From contig NZ_JADPFC010000001.1 in the NCBI RefSeq assembly GCF_015668195.1, positions 930,001-994,000 of the forward strand: a DNA stretch of 64,000 nt, given 5' to 3'. Origin of the DNA: Romboutsia_C sp015668195. GTDB taxonomy: Bacteria; Bacillota; Clostridia; Peptostreptococcales; Peptostreptococcaceae. Every line of letters starts with the position of its first letter. Position 1 is the stretch's first letter. Of the stretch, positions 43,162-52,097 are shown in pieces. The position numbers and the translations under genes were made by a program. Under the pieces are notes generated by a model. That model had not been told where the DNA came from and ran no database searches. It was given only the letters and a program-made list of their open reading frames with translations.

Positions 43162-44274
43162 ATGAGTTTTGCATTTATAAGAAAAAGAAGTAAAAACTAT
43201 ATAGTTTATTTAGAATATAAAGATGCTGAAAGTGGAAAAAAGATACAGAAAAATATGGGGTCATTCGATAAAAAAAGAGATGCATCTAAGAAGTTAGTAG
43301 AGCTAAAAGAATCTATTTTAAACAATGAATTAGCTACACCAAATTCTATAAAATTCGATAATTTTTTGTTGGATTTTTTAGAAAAACACAAAATAAATTT
43401 ATCTATAACTACATATAATTGTTACCTAAGAATATGCAAAAAGTATATAATACCTATGTTAGGAAATCATAGATTAGAAGATTTAAAACCTATACATATA
43501 CAAAATTATGTAGATGATTTAGTTGGAGTTCTTAGCCCTCAAACCATAAAAATACACATAAATATATTAAATCTAGCTATAAAAAAAGCCTATAGATTAA
43601 GACTTATAAGGGAAAATATTGTAGATTGTGTAGAAACTCCTAGAGTTAGAAAGTTTAAAAATAATATATATGATAAAGAAAATATGGTGAAATTACTTAA
43701 AACTTGCGAAAATACACCTTTAAAATTACCTATATATTTAGCTTCTGGGTTAGGGCTTAGAATATCCGAGATATTAGGATTGACTTGGGACAATATAGAT
43801 TTTAGTGAAAATACTATAACAATAGATAAGATAACTGTAAGGAATGAAGGTAAAGTTATACTTAAAGAGCCTAAAACTGAGAGTTCAGAAAGAACAATAT
43901 CAGCACCTATGGAAGTTATGTCTTTACTAAAAGAACATAAGAAAAAACAATTAGAAGCAAAATTAAAAGGTAAAAAAAATCCTTTAAATTTATTATTCTA
44001 TAATAAAAATGGACAGCCTATAGCTCAAGATGTCCTTAGTAAAAAATTTAGTAGATTTTTAGATGAAAATAATTTAGAACATATAAGATTTCATGATTTA
44101 AGACATTCTCATGTAACTTTACTTATAAATTCCAAAGTACCTATAAAAGTTATATCAGAAAGAGTGGGTCATTCTAATATTAATACAACATTAAATATTT
44201 ATGCTCACGCACTTAAGAACATGGATGTTGAAGCTAGCGAAAAAATTTCTGAAAGTTTATTTAAGTTAGGATGA
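43162..44274 (+). CDS. Phage-type tyrosine integrase, orphan
   Basis: This 370-residue protein has an N-terminal arm-binding-like domain (1-60, IRKRSKNYIVYLEYKDAESG), a core-binding domain (60-160) and a catalytic domain with Arg in GLGLRISEILGL, HDLRHSH, GHSNINTTLNIY and the Tyr nucleophile. This architecture is that of Tn916/phage integrases that insert mobile elements. No excisionase, relaxase or phage gene is nearby, so it is a relic or a stand-alone integrase. GGAGGAATAGG precedes ATG. The short TATGTCAG repeats upstream could be arm-type sites. Confidence 0.9.
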   Translation: MSFAFIRKRSKNYIVYLEYKDAESGKKIQKNMGSFDKKRDASKKLVELKESILNNELATPNSIKFDNFLLDFLEKHKINLSITTYNCYLRICKKYIIPMLGNHRLEDLKPIHIQNYVDDLVGVLSPQTIKIHINILNLAIKKAYRLRLIRENIVDCVETPRVRKFKNNIYDKENMVKLLKTCENTPLKLPIYLASGLGLRISEILGLTWDNIDFSENTITIDKITVRNEGKVILKEPKTESSERTISAPMEVMSLLKEHKKKQLEAKLKGKKNPLNLLFYNKNGQPIAQDVLSKKFSRFLDENNLEHIRFHDLRHSHVTLLINSKVPIKVISERVGHSNINTTLNIYAHALKNMDVEASEKISESLFKLG

Positions 44275-44447
44275 CAATAAATGTTTTATTTTGGAATGGT
44301 ATTAAAACTAACCTTTTATATAGATTTTTAAGCCGATATTTAAATTTATTCAGACTATAAATATATGAATTTAAATACAGTCTCTAAACTGAATTAAACA
44401 AGCATTTTCATATTTTGAGATTATTTTATTTATAAAATACAAAAAAG

Positions 44448-44474
44448 TTTTAAAATAATTTAATTATGTAAACT
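44448..44474. repeat. 27-bp direct repeat, copy 1
   Basis: Identical over 27 bases (TTTTAAAATAATTTAATTAT followed by GTAAACT) to the copy at 45642-45668. The pair encloses one gene, an alpha/beta hydrolase. Confidence 0.75.
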
Positions 44475-44533
44475 TTACTATATATAACACATCCATTATG
44501 TGAAATTTAAATTGTCTAACCAATTTATAAAAT

Positions 44534-44580
44534 AAAAATGATGTTAGTTCAAAATAACATTCTTTCTAACATCATTTTTA
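44534..44580. terminator. Bidirectional terminator between integrase and hydrolase genes
   Basis: A 14-bp stem (AAAAATGATGTTAG and complement) has T runs on both strands; it lies 28 bases past the hydrolase stop. Confidence 0.85.
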
Positions 44581-44608
44581 CTTAATAAAATTTATACACA
44601 ACAAATTA

Positions 44609-45433
44609 TTAAATACCTTCTAAAAAATCTTTAATAATAGAGATATATTCTTTTGTGTTTTCTACATATGGATTATGTTTACTTTTTAGTATTTTTATGG
44701 TTTTGTTTTTAAAATCAAAATCTTTATAATGATTAATTCCAATAGCATAATCTTCATCACCACAAATTATAAGTGTTTTAACATTTAAGCTTCTAGTTAG
44801 ATTTGTATAGTCATAAAAATAATCTTTATTATAAAATGCTTTTTTAGATAAATTTTCATTAACCATATTTTCATCTATTATTTTAACCTTTTTATAATTA
44901 GAATAATTTATATATTGTAATTTATAATACAAATTATCTTTAATCAGTTTATTTGCAATCAAAGTCCACTTAGTTATAAGTTCATCGTATTTATATGTAT
45001 CAATATCTATATTTAATAACTTACATCCCTGCTCTACTTGACTTTGTAAAGAATCATTTAAATTCAAAGTGCAATTAGTTAATATTAAAGCTTCAACATT
45101 TTCTTTATACTTATATGCATAATTTACTGCTATTATCCCACCAAAAGAATGTGCTATTAAAACAAGTTTGTTTATTTTAAGATCTTTACGTATATCCTCA
45201 ATATCATCAACTAAACTGTCTATAGAATAGTTATCATCCAAGTTACCATCAGAACGTCCACATCCTCTTTGGTCTAAATATATCATATTACAAAATTTAC
45301 TAAACTCATCCTTACAATAAACTTTAAAGTCTTCACTCCAAGACCCAGGACCACCATGTATATATATACAGTTTTTCCCTTCTCCATATTTTTCAATATA
45401 TAAATTTATATTTTCTCTATTTTTTATAAACAT
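44609..45433 (-). CDS. Alpha/beta hydrolase, proline-iminopeptidase-like (S33)
   Basis: This 274-residue protein has the S33 oxyanion motif HGGPG, the DQRGCGRSDG block, a nucleophile elbow AHSFGG and a late GDEDYAIG (Asp) and SKHNPYVE (His) completing the triad. Proline iminopeptidases normally have GGSWG at the elbow, so substrate may differ. The gene is enclosed by a 27-bp direct repeat and sits next to an orphan integrase, suggesting acquisition by transfer. Confidence 0.85.
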   Translation of the reverse strand: MFIKNRENINLYIEKYGEGKNCIYIHGGPGSWSEDFKVYCKDEFSKFCNMIYLDQRGCGRSDGNLDDNYSIDSLVDDIEDIRKDLKINKLVLIAHSFGGIIAVNYAYKYKENVEALILTNCTLNLNDSLQSQVEQGCKLLNIDIDTYKYDELITKWTLIANKLIKDNLYYKLQYINYSNYKKVKIIDENMVNENLSKKAFYNKDYFYDYTNLTRSLNVKTLIICGDEDYAIGINHYKDFDFKNKTIKILKSKHNPYVENTKEYISIIKDFLEGI

Positions 45434-45518
45434 AAATACTCCTTTATTTTTTAATTTCTAATGACAAGTACAAATTATTTTATAAAAATTTTAAAAATTG
45501 CCTTCTGAATTCGAATCT

Positions 45519-45602
45519 TTAAATTGGATTTTAAGAGATGTTTACAAAAATTATGTTGATTTATATCTATAATAAATAATATATGCTTAAAATCCAATTT
45601 AA
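45519..45602. repeat. 17-bp inverted repeat with 50-base spacer
   Basis: Perfect arms TTAAATTGGATTTTAAG (45519-45535) and CTTAAAATCCAATTTAA (45586-45602) flank an AT-rich 50-base segment. Confidence 0.7.
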
Positions 45603-45641
45603 GTATTTTCACTTATTTTTAATCGTTTAAAGTGAAATAAA

Positions 45642-45668
45642 TTTTAAAATAATTTAATTATGTAAACT
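45642..45668. repeat. 27-bp direct repeat, copy 2
   Basis: Perfect copy of 44448-44474, 1,194 bases further on and in the same orientation. Confidence 0.75.
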
Positions 45669-45793
45669 ATAATGAATTATATGATTTTTAGTTTAAAAAA
45701 TATATAATTCAAAAGTATATATATTTTTTAATCCAAAACATACATAATAAGGTAAGTATAGTACTTATAGAAATCTACACTTACCTTTAACCA

Positions 45794-46996
45794 TTAAATC
45801 AACCCTTTTTTTATTTTATCAAAAGCATAATCAATAGCTACTTCTAAATTACCGTTGTTTTTACCACCACCTTGAGCTAAGAATGTACTTCCTCCTCCTC
45901 TTCCATCAAGTAGTGTCATTGTGTCTCTTAAGATATTGTTCATGCTAACATCGTTTATATTTTTAGAACTAGCAAAAACTAAATTAACTCTATCATTATT
46001 TTTAACTCCAATTAAAGATATAGTATTTTCCGACCCAGTTATTTTAGATGCTATTTTAGATATGTATTTGATATCCTTGTCTATGTATATCTTTTTTATA
46101 ATAGATATATCTTTTACCTTATATGAATTATTTATCATCTCTTTTATTTCAAAATTTACAACAACATCTTCAATCTTCCTTTTTTCATAAAGAGCATCTT
46201 CAAGTTTATCATGAAGTTTTTTAACACCATTTATAGCTTCTTCTTCAGTTGAACTTAAATATCTACAAATATCAGTTAAATAAATATCTCTTTTTAGAGA
46301 GTTATTTATTGCTCTTTTTCCTGCTAAAAATTCGATTCTTATAGAATCTTTATTTTTTTCCCATCTTCTTATTTTTATCATTCTAACATCTAGTGTAGAC
46401 CTTGGGTGAACACCACAACAAGCATTAGAGTCTAAATCACCTATTTTAACGATTCTTATTTCTTCTGAAGTATCTGGTAAATCTCTTCTTATCCATACCT
46501 TTTTTAAATCTTTTTTAGATGGAATCAGTGTTTCTACCTCTATATTTTCACTTATTATATCATTTGCCATTCTTTCGACTTCTCTTATTTCATCAGTAGT
46601 AAGAGGACCTTTTATATCGACAGTACTTATCTCGCTACCTAAATGAAAAGCAGTTGTATTTTTTTTAAATAAAGTATAAAAGCATCCAGATAATATATGT
46701 TGTGCAAAATGTTGATGCATTCCATCTTCTCTTCTTTCCCAATCTATAAAACATTTTACTTTATGTATCTTTATAGGTTTTTTTTCCACTACATGGTATA
46801 CTTTATTGTCTTTTTCATATACATCTAAAACATCATGAACATCAATCTTTCCTAAATCGCAAAACTGTCCACCACCACCTGGGAAAAATGCTGTTTTATC
46901 TAGTAATATATGATATTTTCCATCTACTTCTAATATTTCCTCTATTTCTGCAACGAACTCTTTTATGTACTGATTTGTATAGTATAATTTTTCCAT
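45794..46996 (-). CDS. Alanyl-tRNA editing protein (AlaX-L type)
   Basis: This 400-residue protein resembles the editing half of alanyl-tRNA synthetase: an N-terminal domain with FPGGGGQ, the zinc ligands HQHFAQH (about 94-100) and CCGVHP, and a C-terminal DHHA1 domain (GGSTFLAQGGGK). AlaX-type enzymes hydrolyse Ser- or Gly-tRNA(Ala) in trans. All four metal ligands are visible. AGGAGG precedes ATG. It appears monocistronic. Confidence 0.92.
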   Translation of the reverse strand: MEKLYYTNQYIKEFVAEIEEILEVDGKYHILLDKTAFFPGGGGQFCDLGKIDVHDVLDVYEKDNKVYHVVEKKPIKIHKVKCFIDWERREDGMHQHFAQHILSGCFYTLFKKNTTAFHLGSEISTVDIKGPLTTDEIREVERMANDIISENIEVETLIPSKKDLKKVWIRRDLPDTSEEIRIVKIGDLDSNACCGVHPRSTLDVRMIKIRRWEKNKDSIRIEFLAGKRAINNSLKRDIYLTDICRYLSSTEEEAINGVKKLHDKLEDALYEKRKIEDVVVNFEIKEMINNSYKVKDISIIKKIYIDKDIKYISKIASKITGSENTISLIGVKNNDRVNLVFASSKNINDVSMNNILRDTMTLLDGRGGGSTFLAQGGGKNNGNLEVAIDYAFDKIKKGLI

Positions 46997-47164
46997 ATTA
47001 CCTCCTATATAAAATTCTTTATAATTGTAATTTTACACTACTTCTTATAAAGAAAAAAGGGTTCTTAATAATATTAAGTTTTAAGCATTTTAATTTAATT
47101 AAATAAACCAAAATGCAATTTACCTCAATAGGCCGACTTAAAATAATTAAGTTAATCTAATATA

Positions 47165-47190
47165 AAATAAAAAGAGGGTTTAACCCTCTA
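47165..47190 (-). terminator. Terminator of the CorA-like gene
   Basis: A stem (AGAGGG/CCCTCT with an extended TTTAA loop) is followed on the minus strand by a T-rich run. Confidence 0.8.
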
Positions 47191-47205
47191 AAATAATATA
47201 TATAA

Positions 47206-48168
47206 TCAAAGTAGCTTTTTTAGTTTGAATATTAGAATGCCTATTATAACTATTATAATCATAACAGTTATGACTATTGGATAAGCATATACAAAGTCAA
47301 GCTCTGGCATAAATCTAAAGTTCATTCCATATATACCTGTTATAATAGTCAATGGCGATGATATTGCTGTAAGTAAAGTAAGTTTTGTTATCAAGCTATT
47401 AGTTTTTTCTGCTACTTGAGAAGCATAAATATCAAGAAGCTTATCTGCTAGTTCTCTAGTCGACAAAGAAAATGAATAGAGCTTCTCTATACCGAAATCT
47501 ATACTCTGGAAGTTTTCAAGATTTTGCTTTCTTATATCAGAGTATTTTAAGTACCTTATATTTTCCTTTAATATTCTATCACCTATATATAAAAGAGGCC
47601 TTGTATTTTTTACGATAGACCTAGTTATACCTCTTATATGATTTATTTTTATTACATGTTCATCTATTGCATTTTCAAGTATATCATCTTCTAATTTTAA
47701 TATAATATCTTCTATCTTTTCTAGTATTTCAAATTGATGCATTATTATATTTTTAAGTATTAAATAATTAACCTTAAATAAAATAAATATATTAGAAGTA
47801 TTATTTAACTTAATATTATTAGTTATTATGTTTTTTACAAATTCAAATATAAAATTTTCTTCATTGCATACAACTAATACAAAATTTTCTGATAAATATA
47901 TGTTTATTTCTTCTACGTATATATCATCATTATTTATTATTTCAAAGGTATTTATACTAAGAAAATCATACTTATCAAATAAATCTAATTTTATATTTTC
48001 ATCAAATCTAAGGCAATCATTAAAAGTAATTTCATCTATTTCTAATATGTCTTTAAGCATATTCAATTGTTTAGGATTACTTAGTATAATATAAGAACTA
48101 TTTTTATTGTAAAACACTTCATTAAAACTATCATATTTATCTCTAGTATCTAAGTTAAGTATATACAT
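47206..48168 (-). CDS. CorA-family magnesium/divalent cation transporter
   Basis: This 320-residue protein has a long cytoplasmic N-terminal domain (1-255, including coiled-coil helices) and two C-terminal membrane helices, with the CorA signature YGMNF at the end of the first and a basic tail (KLKKLL). It forms a pentameric channel moving Mg2+, Co2+ or related ions. A ribosome site (AGGTGATAAA) overlaps the start region. Monocistronic between terminators. Confidence 0.92.
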   Translation of the reverse strand: MYILNLDTRDKYDSFNEVFYNKNSSYIILSNPKQLNMLKDILEIDEITFNDCLRFDENIKLDLFDKYDFLSINTFEIINNDDIYVEEINIYLSENFVLVVCNEENFIFEFVKNIITNNIKLNNTSNIFILFKVNYLILKNIIMHQFEILEKIEDIILKLEDDILENAIDEHVIKINHIRGITRSIVKNTRPLLYIGDRILKENIRYLKYSDIRKQNLENFQSIDFGIEKLYSFSLSTRELADKLLDIYASQVAEKTNSLITKLTLLTAISSPLTIITGIYGMNFRFMPELDFVYAYPIVITVMIIIVIIGILIFKLKKLL

Positions 48169-48234
48169 TTTATCACCTATGTTATATTATTCCTTATATT
48201 TACACTTAAATACGTACACATTTGTTTTGTATAT

Positions 48235-48279
48235 TAAAAAATCCTAGGTATATCATATTAAAAAATATACCTAGGATTT
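48235..48279 (-). terminator. Terminator of the 48.3-kb hypothetical gene
   Basis: A 14-bp stem (AATCCTAGGTATAT and complement) is followed on the minus strand by a run of T. Confidence 0.85.
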
Positions 48280-48283
48280 TAAG

Positions 48284-48595
48284 CTATTTTAAATTCTCTA
48301 AAATGTTATAGGCCTTTTCCTTAGTAGTTAATGTAAGTTTAGCATCATCTGTTAAACTTTCTCCTACATACTTCTTATCTGCAAAATCAGCTCCATTTTT
48401 TATTTTTATAAAGTATGGTTTATTGATATTTGACTTAGTTAATATAGTATATGATATTATATCTTTTTCTTTATCATAATTCCATACTTGTACAGATATA
48501 GCTGTAGTATCATGTAACTCTAACTCTGATTTTATGTAAACGGCTTCTACTTCTCCTCTAATAAGTTTTTTCATCTCATTTTTACACAGTCCCAT
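48284..48595 (-). CDS. Hypothetical protein, 103 residues
   Basis: AGGGGG lies 5 bases before ATG 48595. The product is a small alpha/beta protein (LIRGEVEAVYIKSELELHD ... YDKEKDIISYTILTKSN) with no recognised domain. It overlaps, by 25 bases in another frame, the end of the degraded UDG-like gene, and its own frame is intact and ends at a terminator. It was probably the downstream gene of that operon. Confidence 0.6.
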   Translation of the reverse strand: MGLCKNEMKKLIRGEVEAVYIKSELELHDTTAISVQVWNYDKEKDIISYTILTKSNINKPYFIKIKNGADFADKKYVGESLTDDAKLTLTTKEKAYNILENLK

Positions 48596-48891
48596 GTTAT
48601 CCCCCTAGTTATGTTATAAGAATTTTCTAATCCATTTTTGAAGTTAGATATATATGTACTCATTTGTTCAAATCCTGGTGTTATCTCAACTATAAACACT
48701 TTAGTATAAGTATTTATTTTTTCACTTCTGGAAATGTAGTATATTTCTAAACTTTTATCCCTATCTAGCAATAGGCTTTCTATTAATAAATCTTTTCTAG
48801 TGTATTTTTATTTACTTGGCAATCTTTTTATGATATCAATATAACTATCTAAATCTTTTATAAAATTTTCATCCTTTATATTATTTAGTAT
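48571..48891 (-). pseudogene. Decayed uracil-DNA-glycosylase-like gene
   Basis: One minus-strand frame runs from about 48891 to 48571 with a TAA at 48808-48810. The pieces read IIKRLPSK*KYTRKDLLIESLLL and KVFIVEITPGFEQM; the last block resembles the VGITPG(W/F)TQM motif of a UDG-superfamily group. Most of the C-terminal domain is missing and no start codon with a site is visible. Assignment rests on memory of the family and is moderate. Confidence 0.5.
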
Positions 48892-49441
48892 TCATTTTAT
48901 CTATAAATTTATTGTATAGTCTTAACATATGAGGCTCATTTTTTATGTATTCATCTAATTTATTTATAGGTATCCACATAACTCCACTATTTTCATCTTC
49001 TTTAACTATTAATTCTTCATTTTCATCAGCTTCTACTAAATATGCTATAGATAAATGAAGATGAGGGGCTACATATTTTCCTCTTTTGATGTGGCTTTTA
49101 ACTTCTAATATGTCTATAGAAAATATATCATCTCCTATTATCCGTGGATTTTTAACACCTGTTTCTTCTTCCAATTCTTTTATAGCTACTCTTAAAAAAT
49201 CATCGTCTCCATCATTATGTCCTCCCATCCATGACCAAGTATTATAGATATTGTGGTGTACCATTAAAACTTTATCACGTGATTTATTTACTACAAATGT
49301 AGAAGATGTTAGGTGAGCTATTTCGTTATTTCTAGTTAATACATCTTCAAAATCATTTATAGCTTTTAATATTATTTCCTTATCTTTACTTTCTTGTTCA
49401 TTAAATGGCTTATATTCTTTTATAGGTTTAATCCATTTCAT
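48881..49441 (-). CDS. NUDIX hydrolase
   Basis: This 186-residue protein contains a Nudix box starting at GGHNDGDDDF and ending KELEEETGV, with conservative changes (Asp for the first Glu, Lys for Arg) but the metal-binding EExxxE core kept. A beta-strand region and HLHLSIAYLVEA follow, typical of the fold. It would hydrolyse a nucleoside diphosphate derivative; substrate unknown. GGGGGATGATAAT lies before ATG. It ends next to the decayed UDG-like gene, perhaps once an operon of nucleotide-repair genes. Confidence 0.88.
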   Translation of the reverse strand: MKWIKPIKEYKPFNEQESKDKEIILKAINDFEDVLTRNNEIAHLTSSTFVVNKSRDKVLMVHHNIYNTWSWMGGHNDGDDDFLRVAIKELEEETGVKNPRIIGDDIFSIDILEVKSHIKRGKYVAPHLHLSIAYLVEADENEELIVKEDENSGVMWIPINKLDEYIKNEPHMLRLYNKFIDKMNTK

Positions 49442-49492
49442 ATTATCATCCCCCTTGCTGTATAAGTATATATTAACATATAAATATGTAAA

Positions 49493-49822
49493 TTAATGTA
49501 GCTTTTGTATTATTTTATATTCAAGATTTTTTAAACTTTCTATTTTATTACTATCTCTTCCTATTTTATTATCTAAAAGTATCATATAATTTATAATTGA
49601 CTTTTTTACATATTCTCTTTAATTGTCTTTCATTAAATAATATCTAAATGTTCATTTATACCCATATATTTTCTCATAGTTTTCTAATAAATTTATTTTA
49701 AGATTATTTTTTATTCTACATAAGTTGCCTTTAATCCTTTTACTTAGATATAATAATTTATAAACTGTATGAGCTAATAAACAATTTAATATGATATGTA
49801 ACAATCTGTTTTTAAATTTAAT
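49493..49822 (-). pseudogene. Decayed gene of unknown family
   Basis: A single minus-strand frame of about 110 codons, between the NUDIX gene and the next small gene, has two in-frame stops (TGA then TAA) and no start codon with a site. Read through, it gives a lysine-rich helical protein (for example VYKLLYLSKRIKGNLCRIKN and KSIINYMILLDNKIGRD). The TGA would be a Trp codon by one base change. No SECIS-like hairpin was noticed, and two stops argue for decay. Confidence 0.4.
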
Positions 49823-49857
49823 ATATTATAGTAAACATATTTTTAGGAGTTGACATT

Positions 49858-50058
49858 ATGTATAAATATGCTTTAGATTTTTTAAATGAATATGTTGAAA
49901 TATACTCATATTTATCTAAAGAAAAGCTATACGGTGAAATCATAAGAGTAACCCCTATAGAGGTTGTTTTGAATAGAAAACATATAGATAAAGCATCTAA
50001 TAAGAATTACAACTTATATATACCTTTAACATCTATAATTTATATAAAGAAACTCTAA
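49858..50058 (+). CDS. Small hypothetical protein, 66 residues
   Basis: AGGAG lies 9 bases before ATG. The product is a compact beta-rich protein (YVEIYSYLSKEKLYGEIIRV ... NLYIPLTSIIYI), reminiscent in spacing of a small Sm-like or SH3-like barrel. No family is certain. A hairpin follows it, and it faces the acyltransferase gene. Confidence 0.6.
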   Translation: MYKYALDFLNEYVEIYSYLSKEKLYGEIIRVTPIEVVLNRKHIDKASNKNYNLYIPLTSIIYIKKL

Positions 50059-50071
50059 TATAAATACATGC

Positions 50072-50107
50072 AAACAAAAGCGATAGCTTTAAGCTGTTGC
50101 TTTTGTG
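50072..50107. terminator. Hairpin between two convergent genes
   Basis: A 15-bp stem with two G-U pairs (ACAAAAGCGATAGCT/AGCTGTTGCTTTTGT) has short T tracts on both sides. Confidence 0.65.
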
Positions 50108-50117
50108 AGCGTATTTG

Positions 50118-51092
50118 TTACTTTATTAATTTAAATATGCTATTAAAGAATTTATCATATATCTTTGCAAAAATTTTTTTAGATAATATATATGTTACAA
50201 ATAAAGGACTTGCAAGTATAATCCATATAGTCAAAATATTTTTATTCCAATCAGGTACTAAATAAAATATTATCAATATTACATATACATGGTAAACATA
50301 CACATACATAGTCGACTTTCCCATTGAAGTGTAAAAAGTCTTTCTATCAGGTATCACAGTTATTATAAATGTAGAGAGTATTATACTACACAAATATAAA
50401 ATAATCCTATACATACTACCCTCAAATACACTTATTCCAAGTTCTAAATAAGAATATGAACCATATAAAAAACTATAGTTTATGATATTATTTTCGGATA
50501 TAAATAAAGCTAATGCCATAAACATACTTATTCCCAGAATGCTAATCCATATATTTATATTATTATATAGCTTGTTTAATGTATTTATATCAGTATAATA
50601 TCCTAATAAGAAAAATGGCAAATATACTATAGTCCTTGAAAAAGATAATATTGAGCCATTAGGAACAAGCCCAATAAGAATACCAAGTATAAAACTTATA
50701 GGAAGTATGTATTTAATTTTTATTAAATACTTAAGAGATATCCTCCAAAAAAATAGGCTTAATAAAAACCATAAGGTCCATCCTGGATATATAACTGGTA
50801 TGTAAGTTTCTTTTGTATATAGATATGCCAAAGAATACCAGATCATATTTAACACAATATACGGTATAAGTAACTTTCTCAAAAGAAATTTTTTGCTTTT
50901 GTTTATATTTTTTGAAAGTAAACCTGATATAAATATAAATAAAGGCATATGGAAAGTATATATAAATATATACATACCCATTAAAATATAATTACCTTCC
51001 ATATATCGTTCTATTAGATGACCAAATACTACAAAAAATATGAGTACAAACTTTATATTATCTATGTAGTAATTATTTTCGATTTTATTCAT
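50118..51092 (-). CDS. Acyltransferase-3 family membrane protein
   Basis: This 324-residue protein has about ten hydrophobic helices and the family features YYIDNIKFVLIFFVVFGH (with the His), FHMPLFIFISG and the WTLWFLLSLFF block. Such proteins O-acetylate or otherwise acylate cell-surface sugars. Specific substrate cannot be told. AAAGGAG lies before ATG. It is followed 55 bases upstream on the same strand by an esterase gene, so the pair may act together on a surface polymer. Confidence 0.85.
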   Translation of the reverse strand: MNKIENNYYIDNIKFVLIFFVVFGHLIERYMEGNYILMGMYIFIYTFHMPLFIFISGLLSKNINKSKKFLLRKLLIPYIVLNMIWYSLAYLYTKETYIPVIYPGWTLWFLLSLFFWRISLKYLIKIKYILPISFILGILIGLVPNGSILSFSRTIVYLPFFLLGYYTDINTLNKLYNNINIWISILGISMFMALALFISENNIINYSFLYGSYSYLELGISVFEGSMYRIILYLCSIILSTFIITVIPDRKTFYTSMGKSTMYVYVYHVYVILIIFYLVPDWNKNILTIWIILASPLFVTYILSKKIFAKIYDKFFNSIFKLIK

Positions 51093-51147
51093 AGTTACTC
51101 CTTTACTTTTAAAACACTTACTATAATCATTAGTTATAAAAATGTAT

Positions 51148-51984
51148 CTATATATCTATTTCCTTTATATCGTCTATTTCCTTTATAAATCTTAATATAT
51201 ATTCAGAATATTTATTTCCGCCTCCTCTTACTATATCTATTGTATCTTCATGTTCTGCTCTTTTTATTGTTTTAAGTATAGTATTTTCATCTAGATTATT
51301 TACATTTTTAATAAAAGATATAGAAGTATTAACATTAATCAAAGAATCACGTTCTCCATGAATACACAGTATAGGTAAATTAACTTCCTTGTTTAAAAGA
51401 TTTATAGGGTTTGCTTTTTTAATATTACTTTTATATATATAGTTGCTTACTAATATTTTAGAGTATGTAGAAGTACACTTTGAAAAGTCAAGCACTCCAG
51501 ACAAAGATATAAACCCTTTTAACAAATCTTTATTAATATCGTATTTTAACTGTCTATTATGATCAAACACTAAACGAGAAGCTAATTCTCCACCTGCTGA
51601 ATACCCTGCAATTACTATACTATTTATTTCTTTATTACATTCTATAAAATGTTTTAAAGCTTTAAATACATCATCTATCTGAGTTGGATATCTATGAAAG
51701 GGTACTAGTCTATATCCACATAATACAGTCTGATATCCTAACTTATAAAAAAATTTTCCTACACCACTATAAAGTGATGGATTTCCATGCCACCAACCTC
51801 CACCATGTATAAAAAATATAGTTGACTTTAAATTGCTGTTGTAAGGAGTATATACCTTATAATATTGTCTCTTATTATTACCATATTTAATAATTTTCCC
51901 TTTTATATTATTATCTTTTATGTAGCTATTAGTTATAGTTTTTCCTATATTCAATAATTTAAGTTTTATAGATTTTAAGTTCAT
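51148..51984 (-). CDS. Alpha/beta hydrolase (esterase/lipase, HGGGW type)
   Basis: This 278-residue protein has the hormone-sensitive-lipase-like oxyanion motif HGGGWWHG, nucleophile elbow GYSAGG, Asp in HGERDSL and His in RAEHEDT. It has no signal peptide. It precedes the acyltransferase gene by 55 bases on the same strand, probably one operon; a deacetylase/acetyltransferase pair would be a sensible but unproved reading. A terminator from the NADH-oxidase gene lies upstream. Confidence 0.85.
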   Translation of the reverse strand: MNLKSIKLKLLNIGKTITNSYIKDNNIKGKIIKYGNNKRQYYKVYTPYNSNLKSTIFFIHGGGWWHGNPSLYSGVGKFFYKLGYQTVLCGYRLVPFHRYPTQIDDVFKALKHFIECNKEINSIVIAGYSAGGELASRLVFDHNRQLKYDINKDLLKGFISLSGVLDFSKCTSTYSKILVSNYIYKSNIKKANPINLLNKEVNLPILCIHGERDSLINVNTSISFIKNVNNLDENTILKTIKRAEHEDTIDIVRGGGNKYSEYILRFIKEIDDIKEIDI

Positions 51985-52021
51985 TTATATACCATCCTTG
52001 AATTTTTCTTCTATAATATAT

Positions 52022-52053
52022 AAAAAGACATGAATTTTAATTCATGTCTTTTT
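52022..52053 (-). terminator. Terminator of the NADH oxidase-like gene
   Basis: A 15-bp stem (AAAAAGACATGAATT and complement) followed by T on the minus strand. Confidence 0.88.
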
Positions 52054-52097
52054 ATATATTATATGCTATTATATTTTTATAATTCTTATTCTAATTT

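Larger units (their letters stand above)
44275..44608 (+). other. Intergenic region after the integrase
   Basis: These 334 bases contain the first copy of the 27-bp direct repeat (44448-44474) and a bidirectional terminator (44534-44580). No gene is visible. Confidence 0.6.
45434..45793 (+). other. Intergenic region between hydrolase and alaX-like genes
   Basis: The 360 bases hold an inverted repeat (45519-45602), the second 27-bp repeat (45642-45668) and a weak hairpin (AAGGTAAGT/ACTTACCTT, about 45749-45787) just past the alanyl editing gene. No gene is seen. Confidence 0.6.

Noticed and set aside
50068..50265. A 65-residue plus-strand ORF after the 49.9-kb gene
   Set aside because: It starts inside a terminator-like hairpin and runs over the end of the acyltransferase gene on the other strand, without a ribosome site.
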